Source of the DNA: Wurfbainia villosa
Taxonomy: Eukaryota > Streptophyta > Magnoliopsida > Zingiberales > Zingiberaceae
NCBI GenBank assembly: GCA_025175895.1
Contig: CM046000.1
Location: 91,992,753-92,056,752, forward strand
Direction of reading: 5' to 3'
Length of the DNA: 64,000 nucleotides
The notes under the pieces were generated by a model. That model worked only from the letters and a program-made list of their open reading frames with translations, was not told the DNA's origin and searched no databases. Below are positions 47,691 to 58,495 of this stretch, piece after piece (position 1 is the first letter of the stretch; the number at the start of each line of letters is the position of its first letter). The translations under genes and the position numbers were made by a program.

Positions 47691-48644
47691 ACCAAATAGA
47701 GGTATGCTTCACTTAAGTCTGAGGGGGGCCCCGAATTTTGATTTATTTTGTTTCTAGCAGTAGTTTCTTTCCTATCATTTCCATTTGTTTTAGTTAGCAT
47801 TCATTTGTTCATATATAGGGTTTTTAGTTTTGTCAGTACTTAATTTTTGCTATCTTTAAGCTACCGCAGTAGTATTTTTAGAGTTTTATTTTATGAGTTG
47901 TTTCCATGGGTAGCTTAACTTTACTTACCTAGTGATATTTTATTTTATTTTCTCTAATGAATGTTCTAGTCTTACACTGGTTGGCTTTTATTTTACACAT
48001 ACACATGACGAACTTTTTGAAAGGGAGAATCTAGTACATACCTAGTTATGATTCATCTAAGTAGTCTAGTACTTTGGAATCCATAGGTGACCCTAGGTTT
48101 AACATTTTAGTTATTGGGGATGTTCGGATTGTGCAAGCTCATTTGGAAAAATCAAAATCTCAGTGAGCGGAAAATAAAATTAAAAAAAGGGAAAGAGGAA
48201 AATAAATTAAAAAGAGAAGAAAGAGGAAAAAGAGATTATGAGGGATAAAAAATAGTTGTCGTGGGTGGAAATGGTTAGGTGCCCCTTTGAGACCGAGTTA
48301 TGTTACTAGGGAAACACCTACCAATTTCTCTCAATAACGAGCACACCTTTGAGACTTTGTGCTAGATTTAGAGAACGACCCTCACTTTAGGCAGGTAAGT
48401 GCCTAAGAGCCAGAGACCTTAGGAAAACTATAGGATGACGACTTAACTTACCATGGAACGAGTGTCCCCTAAGAAGATTAGCTTAGCACGAGCACGAGGA
48501 GCTAACTTAGTGAATTTCTAGAACATATCTATTTTTTTATATTGCAAATACCACTTGATAAATCTAGTTAACATGCTAAGTATGGAACAATACCTTTTTA
48601 AAATTTCATGGCACTGAGATTTGCTTGAAAACAAACAAAGATTT
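47691..48644 (+). other. 3' untranslated spacer of Athila-1
   Basis: No coding is seen. It is homologous in reverse to 56216-57125 of Athila-4. Confidence 0.65.
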
Positions 48645-48658
48645 AAGTCTGGGGGAAT
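48645..48658 (+). other. Polypurine tract of Athila-1
   Basis: AGTCTGGGGGAAT directly precedes the 3' LTR start TGATGTGAGC. Confidence 0.8.
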
Positions 48659-48819
48659 TGATGTGAGCAAAACATATAGGATTTTAGGAGTAGTTTTCGC
48701 TCACATCTCGTTTAGCTTTATATTTGTTTCATACATATTTTACTTTATTTTGCATGCATTTCTTGTTTTCTGGTTCAGAGATTTGCTCTTTGTACTTTTT
48801 GTGTATAGTATAACATTCT

Positions 48820-50065
48820 TGTAGGATCTCGATGTTGGCCGACTAGAAGGGGGTGAATAGCCCACTTTCGTTGTATGAGCGGAAGTCGTTTTTAATCATC
48901 TACAATTAACGTTAGCGCAAGTGGAAAATATAAAGCAAAGACAATTAAGAACAAAACAAAAAAGATAAACAATGCTAACAAACAAGATATAACGTGGTTC
49001 ATGGCCTCGCCGCTAATCCACGGTCCGATTCATCTCCAGTGAATCACCCCGAAACCAATCCACTATTGGTCTCTCCCTTTAACCGAAGCAAGGTGGAGGT
49101 AAACCTTTACAACTCAAGAACACTCCTTCTTTTACAATAGATGTGAAAGAAACTAGAAGAAGGAGTCTATGCTTTGTGGGGGCACTTAGTAAGATGTTTG
49201 GAGCATGAAGATTTACCATCTATAAGCCCCCACCCTCTCTTTTTATAGAGAGGAAGCAATTCTTCCCGTTGAGCACTATTAGTCGACTGATGCCTTCATT
49301 AGTCGACTGATGTCGATCTAACGGCTTCGACTGTGCCGATTCATGGATCCGCGCACCGATTCTCCAACAACATATGATTAGTCGATCGAGCCATCCGACT
49401 AATGTCGACTTCCAGTCGAGTGACCCGCGAGCTCGACTAGCTTCTGCGGCTTGCAGCATATGCTTAAATGACGGCTTCTCTTAAAGAAATGACCATCGTC
49501 GACTTGACTCTATCAGTTTAACACCACCGATTGCCGATCGACTTGGAGCAATGAACGCCATGACATGGTAATGATCGCGCGTAAACTCAAACTTAACATC
49601 CGTTTGAGCTTCCGGCGGTTGGGTAAACCTCAACCCTTGCAGTCGAGCCTCTGACACTCAGCCATTCGGCCAAGTTCACCTAATGAGCTACTTACAATTC
49701 ACTCATTCTCTCATCTCACTCGAAGTACCTCGCCGAAGCTCTCTTCGTTTGCGGCCACATCCCTCGGCAGCATCAAGCCCACGACTCTGCAATGCTCCTT
49801 CGCGTCTCTTACCCTCGAAGTCTGCTTCCGTGGCTTCGCTTCAAGTCATCTCGTCTAGCGGTCCCTCGGCAGCATCAAGCGCACGACTCTGCAATGCTCC
49901 TTCTCCGACTCAAGCATGAGGTTGTGAGTGGTGACACTTGCCTAAGTTCCATGTATGAATTACTAAGTCTTGCAAGACTCAAACGCACATATCAAATCTA
50001 ATCATCCTAACTTAAACCCTTAGCCACACACATCAAAACCATATCATGGGTTGATTGCTCTAACA
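48820..50065 (-). repeat. C2 LTR (3' LTR in element orientation)
   Basis: It runs TGTAGGATCTCGATGTTGGCC to GCTCTAACA, 1,246 bp. It has diverged CAGTCGACTG-like sites at 49270-49440 and a minus-strand TATAAAAA at 49240-49247. Confidence 0.86.
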
Positions 50066-50079
50066 ATCTCCCTCTTTTT
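50066..50079 (-). other. Polypurine tract of C2
   Basis: On the minus strand AAAAAGAGGGAGAT abuts the LTR start. Confidence 0.78.
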
Positions 50080-51400
50080 GATGTGTGACAATCTGTTTAA
50101 GTTAGGTAAACATTTGATAAAAATATTAAGGTAAGAAAGCATGTAAATAAACATGATTATCAACTCTCCCCCTTAATACATGAGACTCCCTCTAAATCCA
50201 ATTCTCCCCCTTAATATAACTTACTTAAACATACATATTTCTCCCCCTTTGACACCATCAAAAAGATTAAACTAAGTTATTCAAATATGACATCAAGTCT
50301 AGGAAACAAAAATCACCAAAACATGCCTTAAAATCTGATAAATGAAGGTTACTGGGCATGTTTTCAATCAATCAGTCACCTGGTTCAAACTACTAGTTGA
50401 CTGGCACTCTGATTTCAAGATTTTCTGATTTTCGGGCTGAATTTTAGAAATGCATAAAAAATTCTATAAAATTTGAAAAATCATGAAATTTGGGGAACAC
50501 ATTCTTGTAAGTGCCTTTATCAATGAAAAATAGTTTTCCATGAAAAATCATTATATTTTCAAAAATTAGGCAAAATTTTAAAAGTTGAAAAATGTCTAAA
50601 GTTTGTATCAACTTTGAAACCTAGTTTTGCCTTGAAGCTTTTCAAAACATGAAAATTCAGTTTATGAAACAAGAAATATTTTTCAAAACATTTGAAATAT
50701 CCAACCATGATCTTTGGGCAATATGTCTATGAATTAAACATAAGCCTCCCCATGATTCGTCTATTATTGCTATTTTGATACTTAAAATGACCATCTAAAT
50801 GCCATAGGCATTAGTGGACCATTAGTATCATCCTATCATCTCACTCATGCTATGTTTTCAATCAAGGTAGCCTATAGTGAGTGTGATATGTTCCTAAAGG
50901 TATTTGTATATACTTAACCATAATTTTCATGCATTTCTACCCATGGTTAAGTATCATCCTAACATACCACATGATCATAAAGACATATATGTATTGATTT
51001 CATATTATGATCATGAAACTAATGTATTCATCAATTTGTATTCATGCATTAGGTATAAAATCATGATAACAAGTCAAATATCACCTAAAGCATGATCTAA
51101 ACCCTATTGCCCATGATTATATATCAAATGTTAGGATCATAAATCATGATTGCAAACATATATGACAATTACATTAACTATCATGATTTAAACATTATTA
51201 TCAATTTATGGGCACATTATCATCACCCAACACTATGCTAAAAATTTATAGGTCATGAGTGTCAACATATATAACACTAAGTGTTGAGCATGATTTAAAC
51301 TATTTATGGGTGCATTATCATAACCCAACACTATTTCAAAAATTTAGTCCTGCCATCCTAAGTCAACCAAATAATATGATATGGTTAAAGTCCACATGGT
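50080..51400 (-). other. C2 interior without recognisable coding
   Basis: AT-rich sequence (about 1.3 kb) has no domain in six frames. It occupies the place of pol. Confidence 0.6.
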
Positions 51401-51409
51401 TGACTATCC

Positions 51410-51741
51410 TAGGGTTTTCCTAACCCTTAAGGATAGATTTAGGAACCCAATACAAGTTCTTTCCTATGGGGTTCACTAAATATTCCTTAGGGATCCATTT
51501 TCTAGCAATTGTCTTATTTTTTGCTTTGACCCCTACCAATCAAACATTTATAGGCCTTTTCATTAGTCTTTCCCTTATATCCTAGGCCTTTCCTATTGAA
51601 GCTTGCCTTTTGGCTCCCTATGATCATGTTAAGGGTGTTGGAGCCAATTGTAAATTTTTCTAGGGCTTTGGTCAAATGGTCTACCTTTTCTCTTAAGACC
51701 CTATTTTCTTCAATGCATGCATCATTTACATCAAATGACAT
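51410..51741 (-). pseudogene. C2 segment downstream of Gag
   Basis: The minus strand reads CIEENRVLREKVDHLTKALE (a short coiled-coil-like stretch), then CLIGRGQSKK. Past a stop it reads KWIPKEYLVNP, then YWVPKS. The last part matches the C1 segment at 10557. Role unknown. Confidence 0.6.
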
Positions 51742-51756
51742 ATAGTTATCATGTGA

Positions 51757-53130
51757 TCATGCATCATCATGAACATTTAAACATGCTTGTTCTAATTTAT
51801 TTTCTAAAGCCTTAATTTGATCTAGCATCCTTTTATTCTTTTTCTTAGCCCTAAATAAATCCTTAGTAAGGCTAGAAATCATGGAAATTATTTTATTTGG
51901 TGAGAGATTCGTTACCATAGTCTCCATGTCTTCTTCTTCGGATGAGGATGAGGATGATGGTGAGCCTCCCCTTTCACTAGAGCTCTCCTCACCTGTGCTT
52001 GATCTTTCTTGTTCGGAGGAGGAGGTGTCTAGATCATCTAATGCCATTAGAGCCAAGTTTGTGACAAAGGCGTTTTCTTCCTCCGATGATGATGATGAGG
52101 AGGAGGAAGGGTCATCCCATGTCCTTGCCTTGAGTGCTTTGGCCTTCCCCTTTTCCTTGGCCTTCTTCTCTTCTTCCTTCTTCTTGCTCTCCTTTTTCTT
52201 CTTTTCTTCTTTTTTCCTCCTCTCTTCTTTGCTCTTGCTCAAGAGGGGACAATCATCTCTTATATGTCCCTCTTGTTGGCAATTGTAACATATTATCTTC
52301 CTCTTGTGCCTTCTCCTATCATAAGATTTGTTAAACTTTAAATTTCTTAAAGCACGCCTTACCTTCCTTACCATATAAGCATCTTCATTGCTATTCATGG
52401 AGGATGATGATGATGCTTCATCGGAGGAGGAGGAAATCTCTATATTCTTTTTCTTCCCCTTGTTGGCTACTAAGGCTACTCCTCTAGATGACTTGATACT
52501 TGATTCTTCATTTATTCCTTCAAGCCTTGTTTCGTGGATCTCTATGGTTGAAAAGAATTCTTCAAGTGTGCTCACTTCAAAATTCTTCAAAATGTAGGAG
52601 TCCACCATTGAGCTCCATCTTGAGGACCGGGGAAAGACATCTATATCCTTCATTACCATATCCCGGTTGAAAAGCTTCTCCCCTACACTTGTCAAACCAG
52701 TTAAAATTTCTTTAAACCTAGAAAGTAGAGATTTTACCTTCTCTCCCTTTTTGAGTTTAATATTTCTTAATTGGGAGCGTAGGACATCTCTCCTTGTTAG
52801 TTTGGCCTCGGATGTGCCTTCATGAATCTCTATGAGTTTCTCCCACATCTCCTTGGCACTTGCACATTCCCCTATCCGATTCACTTCTTGTTGGGGGAGT
52901 ACGTTGTAGAGATGGTGCTTTGCCTTTGAGCTCGCCAAGTACTCTTCCCTTTGCCTCTTACTCCACCTTGATTTCTCCAATGGCTCCCCTTCTTCATCCC
53001 TAGGTATCTCGAAACCGTTTTCCATTATTAATAGAATTTTGAAATTGGTTTCGAAAAATACCTCCATTCTCTTCTTCCACCAAGAGAATTCTCCTTCAAA
53101 ATTCGGTGGGTGAATGTTGGAGCTGGCCAT
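51757..53130 (-). CDS. C2 Gag (UBN2-type), 457 codons
   Basis: This is the longest open frame in the window. It starts MASSNIHPPNFEGEFSWWKK and keeps the UBN2 core (WEKLIEIHEGTSEAKLTRRD, GEKVKSLLSRFKEILTGL). One CCHC knuckle, CYNCQQEGHIRDDC, lies at about residue 283. A lysine/glutamate-rich stretch and several serine runs follow. A leucine/lysine-rich C-terminus (ISMISSLTKDLFRAKKKNKR) may form a coiled coil. It should bind and package element RNA. Transcription would come from the 5' LTR at 53192-54438. It is the only structurally intact gag here. Enzymes would have to come from another copia element. Confidence 0.85.
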   Translation of the reverse strand: MASSNIHPPNFEGEFSWWKKRMEVFFETNFKILLIMENGFEIPRDEEGEPLEKSRWSKRQREEYLASSKAKHHLYNVLPQQEVNRIGECASAKEMWEKLIEIHEGTSEAKLTRRDVLRSQLRNIKLKKGEKVKSLLSRFKEILTGLTSVGEKLFNRDMVMKDIDVFPRSSRWSSMVDSYILKNFEVSTLEEFFSTIEIHETRLEGINEESSIKSSRGVALVANKGKKKNIEISSSSDEASSSSSMNSNEDAYMVRKVRRALRNLKFNKSYDRRRHKRKIICYNCQQEGHIRDDCPLLSKSKEERRKKEEKKKKESKKKEEEKKAKEKGKAKALKARTWDDPSSSSSSSSEEENAFVTNLALMALDDLDTSSSEQERSSTGEESSSERGGSPSSSSSSEEEDMETMVTNLSPNKIISMISSLTKDLFRAKKKNKRMLDQIKALENKLEQACLNVHDDA

Positions 53131-53172
53131 CCTTGAGTGTGATTGTGGCGGCGGTTAGTCCGTTGATAAGCG

Positions 53173-53189
53173 CCTTGGCTCTGATACCA
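53173..53189 (-). other. Primer-binding site of C2
   Basis: On the minus strand TGGTATCAGAGCCAAGG follows the LTR after two bases. It is a perfect tRNA-Met-type site. Confidence 0.9.
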
Positions 53190-53191
53190 CT

Positions 53192-54438
53192 TGTAGAATC
53201 TCGATGTTGGCCAGCTAGAGGGGGGTGAATATCCCTCTTTCGTTGTATGAGCGGAAGTCATTCTTAATCGTCTACAATTAACATTAGTGCAAGAGGAAAA
53301 TATAAAGCAAAGACAATTAAGAACAAAACAAAAATGATAAACAATGCTAACAAACAAAATATAACATGGTTCATGGCCTCGCCGCTAATCCAGGGTCCGA
53401 TTCGTCTCCGGTGAATCAACTCGAAACCAATCCACTATTGGTCTCTCCCTTTAGCCCAAGCAAGGTGGAGGTAAACCTTTACAACTCAAGAACACTCCTT
53501 CTTTTACAATATATGTGAAAGAAACTAGAAGAAGGAGTCTATGCTTTGTGAGCCACTTAGTAAGATGTTTGGAGCATGAAGATTTACCATCTATATGCCC
53601 CTACCCTCTCTTTTTATAGAGAGGAAGCAATTTTTCCCGTTGAGCACTATCAATCGACTGATGCCTTCATCAGTCGACTGATGTCGACTCTAACGACTCC
53701 TGACTAGGCTGGATTCGTGAGATCCGCAGTCGATTCTCCAACAGTTATATGATCGATCATCGATGCTTTCATCGGTGATGTCACTTCCAATGAGTGACTC
53801 ATGAGCTCGACTAGCTTCGCTATATACAGCACAATGATGATCGCTTCCCTAAGCGATAATCGATGTAGACTTGACTCAGCAGCTAACACAAGTCGATTGT
53901 CGATTGACTTGGAGTAGTCGACTGCCATGACATGGCAGTCGACTGGTGCCGGGTAAAACTCAAACTTAACATCCATTTGAGCTTTCGGCGGTCGAGTAAA
54001 CCTCAACCCTTGCGGTCGAGCCTCCAACACTCAACCATTCGACCAAGTTTACCTAATGAGCTACTTACAATTCACTCATTCTCTCGTCTCACTCGAAGTC
54101 CCTCGTTGAAGCTCTCTTCGTTCGCGGCCACATCCCTCGGCAGCATCAAGCGCACGACTCTGCAATGCTCCTTCGCATCTCTTGCCCTCGAAGTCTGCTT
54201 CCTTGGCTTCACTTCAAGTCATCTTGTCCAGCAGTCCCTCGGTAGCATCAAGCACACGACTCTACAATGCACCTTCTCTGACTCAAGCACGAGGTTGTGA
54301 GTGGTGACACTTGCCTAAGCTCCATGTGCGAATTACTAAGTCCTGCAAGACTCCAATGCACATATCAAATCCAATCATCCTAACTTAAACCCTTTGCCAC
54401 ACACATCAAAACCATATCACGGGTTGATTTCCCTAACA
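53192..54438 (-). repeat. C2 LTR (5' LTR in element orientation)
   Basis: It runs TGTAGAATCTCGATGTTGGCC to TCCCTAACA, 1,247 bp. CAGTCGACTG-type palindromes lie at 53650-53945 and a minus-strand TATAAAAA at 53611-53618. Confidence 0.86.
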
Positions 54439-54830
54439 ATTCCATGGGGAAAACGAGCACTTTTAGAGCAAAAAGGAGGCATTTGACAGCTGGACACAGA
54501 GTGGGACATGACCTGGGTGTGTGGCTATACATGGCTGTGTCCAGGGATCAAAAATCGTCGCCACATCCTTACACACGGCCTGACCATGTGTTTTCACATG
54601 GCTGTGTGGCAGCTAGGCAACTTGATGTGAGTAGAGTTTTTTTTCAAATTTTGCGAGGATTCGGCATAATGTCTATATAAGGAAAGCTACGGCCAAACCC
54701 TAGGAGGAGGCACGATGACTAGGACAACACTCCGAAGCCCTAAAAAGCTTTGGGAACTCGCATCGAGGAGGAAGAGAGCCACTCGAGGATAAAGTTCTGC
54801 ACCACAATGCCAGAGGGAAGAGCTTCATTT

Positions 54831-56200
54831 TGATGCGCAGGAATGCAACCTCAAATCTCATGATGGAGACCATCGAGGACTCAAAGCGCGCGATAGCGCT
54901 CAACGCCCGCAAGTGCACGAATGTCGTCAAGTAATAAAGATTATCGATCCCACAGGGACTGAGATTTAAATACCAATGTACTCAGTGGTTGTAATTGTTC
55001 GGACGTAACTCTAAGATGTTTCGGTTGGTGTGGGCTGTCGGTGGACTTTACTCTATACGGTGTCACACAGAGGAGGAAAGGAGTGTGTCGAGGTCTTCAA
55101 AGGTGATTCTAGGACTTCGATTTCGCTTGTGCATCACAAAACAATGTTGTCAATTGACGTTGTCTAGACGTTTAGCTATAGTTTTGTGGAAGAGACATCA
55201 TACACTCTCCCGCAGAGCCGTCGCATCTACCGGGAGCTATCTTTGCCTAAAAGGACAGGATTGAGGGTACGTGGATGCCAAATCAATCCCTATGGGGAAC
55301 CATTTTCGATTCCACCGCACCCTTCTAAACACAGTTACAGGAGATCAGGTTTACCCCTAGGTTTCTTGTATAAAATCCCCTAAATCTTAGATGCAAGGGC
55401 TACCACCCCTCGCATCACCTAAGCACAGCAGATAGAAAGCCAAACATGCATAGATATAGTAAAGAACAACTACCAATTGTCAAATCAAATTCAAAGGCAG
55501 AATTTAACATGAACCAACATTGTAATGTGTACACATGCTACTTTCTAATCCCAGAATCGAAAGTACTACTCCATGTATATGAAGGAAGAATCACAAAGCA
55601 TGTCTATGTTCGAATACATAAGGAATAAAATGCAGGAACAAAGAATTACAATGTTTTCGTGGTCTTCTCTCCGGCATTTAAGTGCAAGGCGTGGACCTCC
55701 GGCGGAGTTCATCCTCCCCATTGCGAGTTACCGAAGCTTTTTAGGGCTTCGGTGTACCGTCCTAGGCTTCGAGCCTCCTCCCTAGGGTTTGGGCAGAGCC
55801 ATCCTTATATAGACATCACCTCGGACCACTGTAAAATCCGAAAAAAAGCCCTAGTCATGCAAATCTGGCGGGCCACCACACGACCATGTGTTTCCACACG
55901 GCCAGGTTGTGTGCGACCCTGGGGTGCTCATCTCTCCCATTGGACATGGCCGTGTGAATCCACACGCCCTGGCTGTGTCCCACTCTGCATCTAGCTGCGA
56001 AATGTCCTTCTTTTGCTCCGAAAGTGCATCTTTTTCATCTGAAATGCTAAGCTGCACACAAAAGTACAACGAGCAGACCTCCGAACTAGAAAATATGAAA
56101 TGCATGCAAAATAGAGTAACATATGCATGAAACTAGCACAAAATGTAATGAGATGTGAGCGAAAACTACTCCTAAAACCCTATATATTTTGCTCACATCA
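54831..56200 (-). repeat. Athila-4 LTR
   Basis: It runs TGATGCGCAGG to GCTCACATCA, 1,370 bp, parallel to the solo LTR at 14170-15652. Confidence 0.87.
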
Positions 56201-57131
56201 CTTCCCCCAGCCTTAAATCTTTACTTGTCCTCAAATAAACCTCAGTGCCATGAAATTTTAAAAAGATATTATTCCATAATTAGCATGTTAACTAAATTTA
56301 TCAAGTGGTATTTGCAATGAAAGAAAAATAAATATGTTCTAGAAATTCACTAAGTTAGTTCCTCGTTCTTGTGCTAGGCGAATCATTCTTAGGGGGTACC
56401 CGTTCCATGGTGAGTTAAGTCGTCATCCCATAGCTTTCCTAAGGTTTTCGGGTCTTAGGCACTTACCTGCCCAAAGTGAGGGTCGTTCCCTAGATCTAGC
56501 ATAAAGTCTCAAAGGCGTGCTCGGTATTGAGAGAAATTGGTAGGTGTTTCCCCAGTAACCTAACTCGGTCTCAAAGGGGCACCTAGCCATTTCCACCGAC
56601 GACAACTGTTTTTTTATCCCTCATAATCTTCTCTCTTTTTTTTCTTTGTTTTCTTTTTCATTTCTTTTTTTTTATTTCTCTTTTCTTTTATTTTTTTTGG
56701 CTCACTGGGATTTTGATTTTTTCGAATGGTCTTACACAATCCAAGCATCTCTAGTAACTAAAATGCTAAACCTAGAGTCACCTATGGATTCCAAAGTACT
56801 AGACTACTGAGATGAATCATAACTCATTATGTACTAGATTCTCCATTTCAGAATATTCGACATATGTAAGTGTAAAAATAAAACTAACCAGTGTAAGTCT
56901 AGAACATTCAATAGAGCGAATAAAAAATAAAATACCACGAGATAAATGAAGTTAAGCTACCTATGGGAACAACTTATGCAAGCAACTTTCAAAAATACTA
57001 CTGAGGTAGCTTTACAGATAACAAAAATTAAGTACTAAAAGAACTCAACAACTCATGCATGAATAAATGAATGAAAATACCAGAAAAGAAACTACTGCTA
57101 GGAAACAAAACAAAATAAACTTTGGGGTCCT
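56201..57131 (-). other. Athila-4 polypurine tract and 3' spacer
   Basis: TAAGGCTGGGGGAAG (minus strand, 56201-56215) is the polypurine tract. The rest is spacer with a T-rich run at 56610-56700 and no gene. Confidence 0.7.
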
Positions 57132-58254
57132 TGATACCACTCGTTTTGGTAGTTTATATTGTCTTTAATAATTGATGATTCTATCCTCTTATTGTTTAAT
57201 TGTGGAGAATTAGCACATTTTATGAGCAGGACTTGTTTTGGACTATAATGATCATTCCTATATAATTTGGATTGATTTTTAACATTTTTGATGTCTTCTT
57301 GTAGGATACAGCTGAGCATAGGCATGTCGCTCTCCTTCCGTTAAACGACACGGGCAGTACCAAAACGACACGGGTTTTGGATACAACCGAGCATAGGCGT
57401 GTCACTCTCCTTCCGTTAAACGACACGGGCAGTACCAAAATGACACGGGCATGTCGTCTTGGCAATAAAAAGTTAAAATTTCAGTGAAGATTTTGGGCTT
57501 AAATGAAAAGAAGCGAAGGCGGTAAAAAGAAAGGGGGATTGGATCAGATCAAAAAGAAGGGATTCCTCTTCGTTCCGTTCATCTCCGATCCGCAGCCACT
57601 TCACGCATCAACCGGAGCGGAGGCAAGGGATTCCTCTTTGTTCCGTTCATCTCCGATCCGCAGCCACTTCACGCATCAATCGGAGCGGAGGCAAGGGATT
57701 CCTCTTCATTTCGTTCATCTCCGATTCAATTCCAGATAGCATCAAAGATCGAGGATTCTCTCCTTAGGAGCACAAAACGTGGAGTTCGCATCACTTCACT
57801 TCTACCTGTGGCAAGAGACACAGGGAGATTACTAGATCTAACTGCTTTTACATTTCTGAGCATTGATTAGATTTGTTTGGCTTGTTGAGTGTTTGGTTGA
57901 ATTTCCCTATCGTAGTCTAGATGTTGTTTGGTTTTAGTTTTTCTCCGTTTATTCAGTTGTTGCACTGATTTACTCATCGGTTGTTCTTTACTTCAAGAAT
58001 GCACATAATTCGTTATGCTTAGTGTTCTTTCTTGTTTTCCCTTGAGATTAGATGATTTAGGAATCAATACACAACCCCCCCCTCTCTATTCAATCTAAAA
58101 AAAGAATCAAAACTGCAATAGCCACTGGAATTACCGTACACCGTCTTCAATCGTTGGGAGACGACTCGAGTCATCCTATACTACTTTAGTTAGGGGGATT
58201 TGGTATTACTAAATTGGTTGAGCTCATTTAGACGACAATCTGAGTCATACACCA
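57132..58254 (+). repeat. 5' LTR of Athila-2
   Basis: It runs from TGATACCACTCG to about CATACACCA before the primer site. There is no second LTR in the window, so the ends rest on TG...CA, the primer site and the junction with Athila-4. It contains two tandem repeats at 57305-57460 and 57545-57725. Confidence 0.7.
57305..57725. repeat. Two tandem repeats in the Athila-2 LTR
   Basis: The first is a unit of about 85 bp with CTCCTTCCGTTAAACGACAC present twice (57305-57460). The second is a unit of about 70 bp with TCATCTCCGATCCGCAGCCA present two to three times (57548-57725). Confidence 0.8.
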
Positions 58255-58259
58255 ATTTT

Positions 58260-58277
58260 TGGCGCCGTTGCCGGGGA
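58260..58277 (+). other. Primer-binding site of Athila-2
   Basis: TGGCGCCGTTGCCGGGGA is the characteristic tRNA-Asp-type primer site of plant Athila and Tat elements. Confidence 0.92.
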
Positions 58278-58495
58278 ATTGATAGAGGTGCATAGGTAGT
58301 TCTAATGTGTTTGCTTGAGAAAAAAAAATTACTTCTCAATTTCAAATTTTATTTCCAATTACTTTTATTGCTGAGGAGGTAATAAAAATTAAAGAAAACC
58401 ATTTGACATTTCAAGACTTCATTATACTTGTCGTTGCTATACCAGTTCTACACTAGTTGTGTCTTGTTTTCTTGCTTGCAGTGAGACTATAGTGC

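Larger units (their letters stand above)
48820..54438 (-). mobile_element. C2, gag-only LTR retrotransposon
   Basis: Two direct LTRs (48820-50065, 53192-54438) flank 3.1 kb of interior. Target duplications are ATTCT (48815-48819) and ATTCC (54439-54443), one mismatch. Orientation is minus by primer site and polypurine tract. The interior has a near-complete Gag and a short downstream segment shared with C1, and nothing resembling protease, integrase or reverse transcriptase. Confidence 0.88.
42083..54830 (+). mobile_element. Athila-1, pol-less Ty3/gypsy element
   Basis: The 5' LTR is 42083-43408, followed by a degenerate tRNA-Asp primer site, gag, protease, then directly the ATHILA ORF, polypurine tract and 3' LTR (48659-48819 continuing at 54439-54830). 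Reverse transcriptase, RNase H and integrase are absent. The 3' LTR is split by C2 and truncated by Athila-4; its remainder is outside the window. Athila-3 has the same gene order, so this is an established non-autonomous lineage rather than a one-off deletion. Confidence 0.85.
48659..54830 (+). repeat. 3' LTR of Athila-1, split by C2 and cut by Athila-4
   Basis: The pieces 48659-48819 and 54439-54830 match 42083-42243 and 42239-42630 of the 5' LTR. The LTR is interrupted at the point equal to about 42631, where Athila-4 begins. The rest lies beyond the window. Confidence 0.85.
54831..57131 (-). mobile_element. Athila-4, minus-strand 3' part
   Basis: An Athila LTR in reverse orientation (54831-56200) is followed by its polypurine tract and about 0.9 kb of 3' spacer homologous to 47720-48658. 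It inserted in the 3' LTR of Athila-1 after gagcttcattt and is itself cut at 57131 by Athila-2. The remainder is off-window. Confidence 0.82.

Noticed and set aside
42083..48658. Athila ORF as a viral envelope gene
   Set aside because: I see no signal peptide, transmembrane pair or fusion motif in the frame. It fits the ATHILA ORF family instead, whose role is unknown.
51881..52288. Serine/phenylalanine-rich plus-strand frame
   Set aside because: It is the antisense shadow of the acidic and serine runs of C2 Gag.
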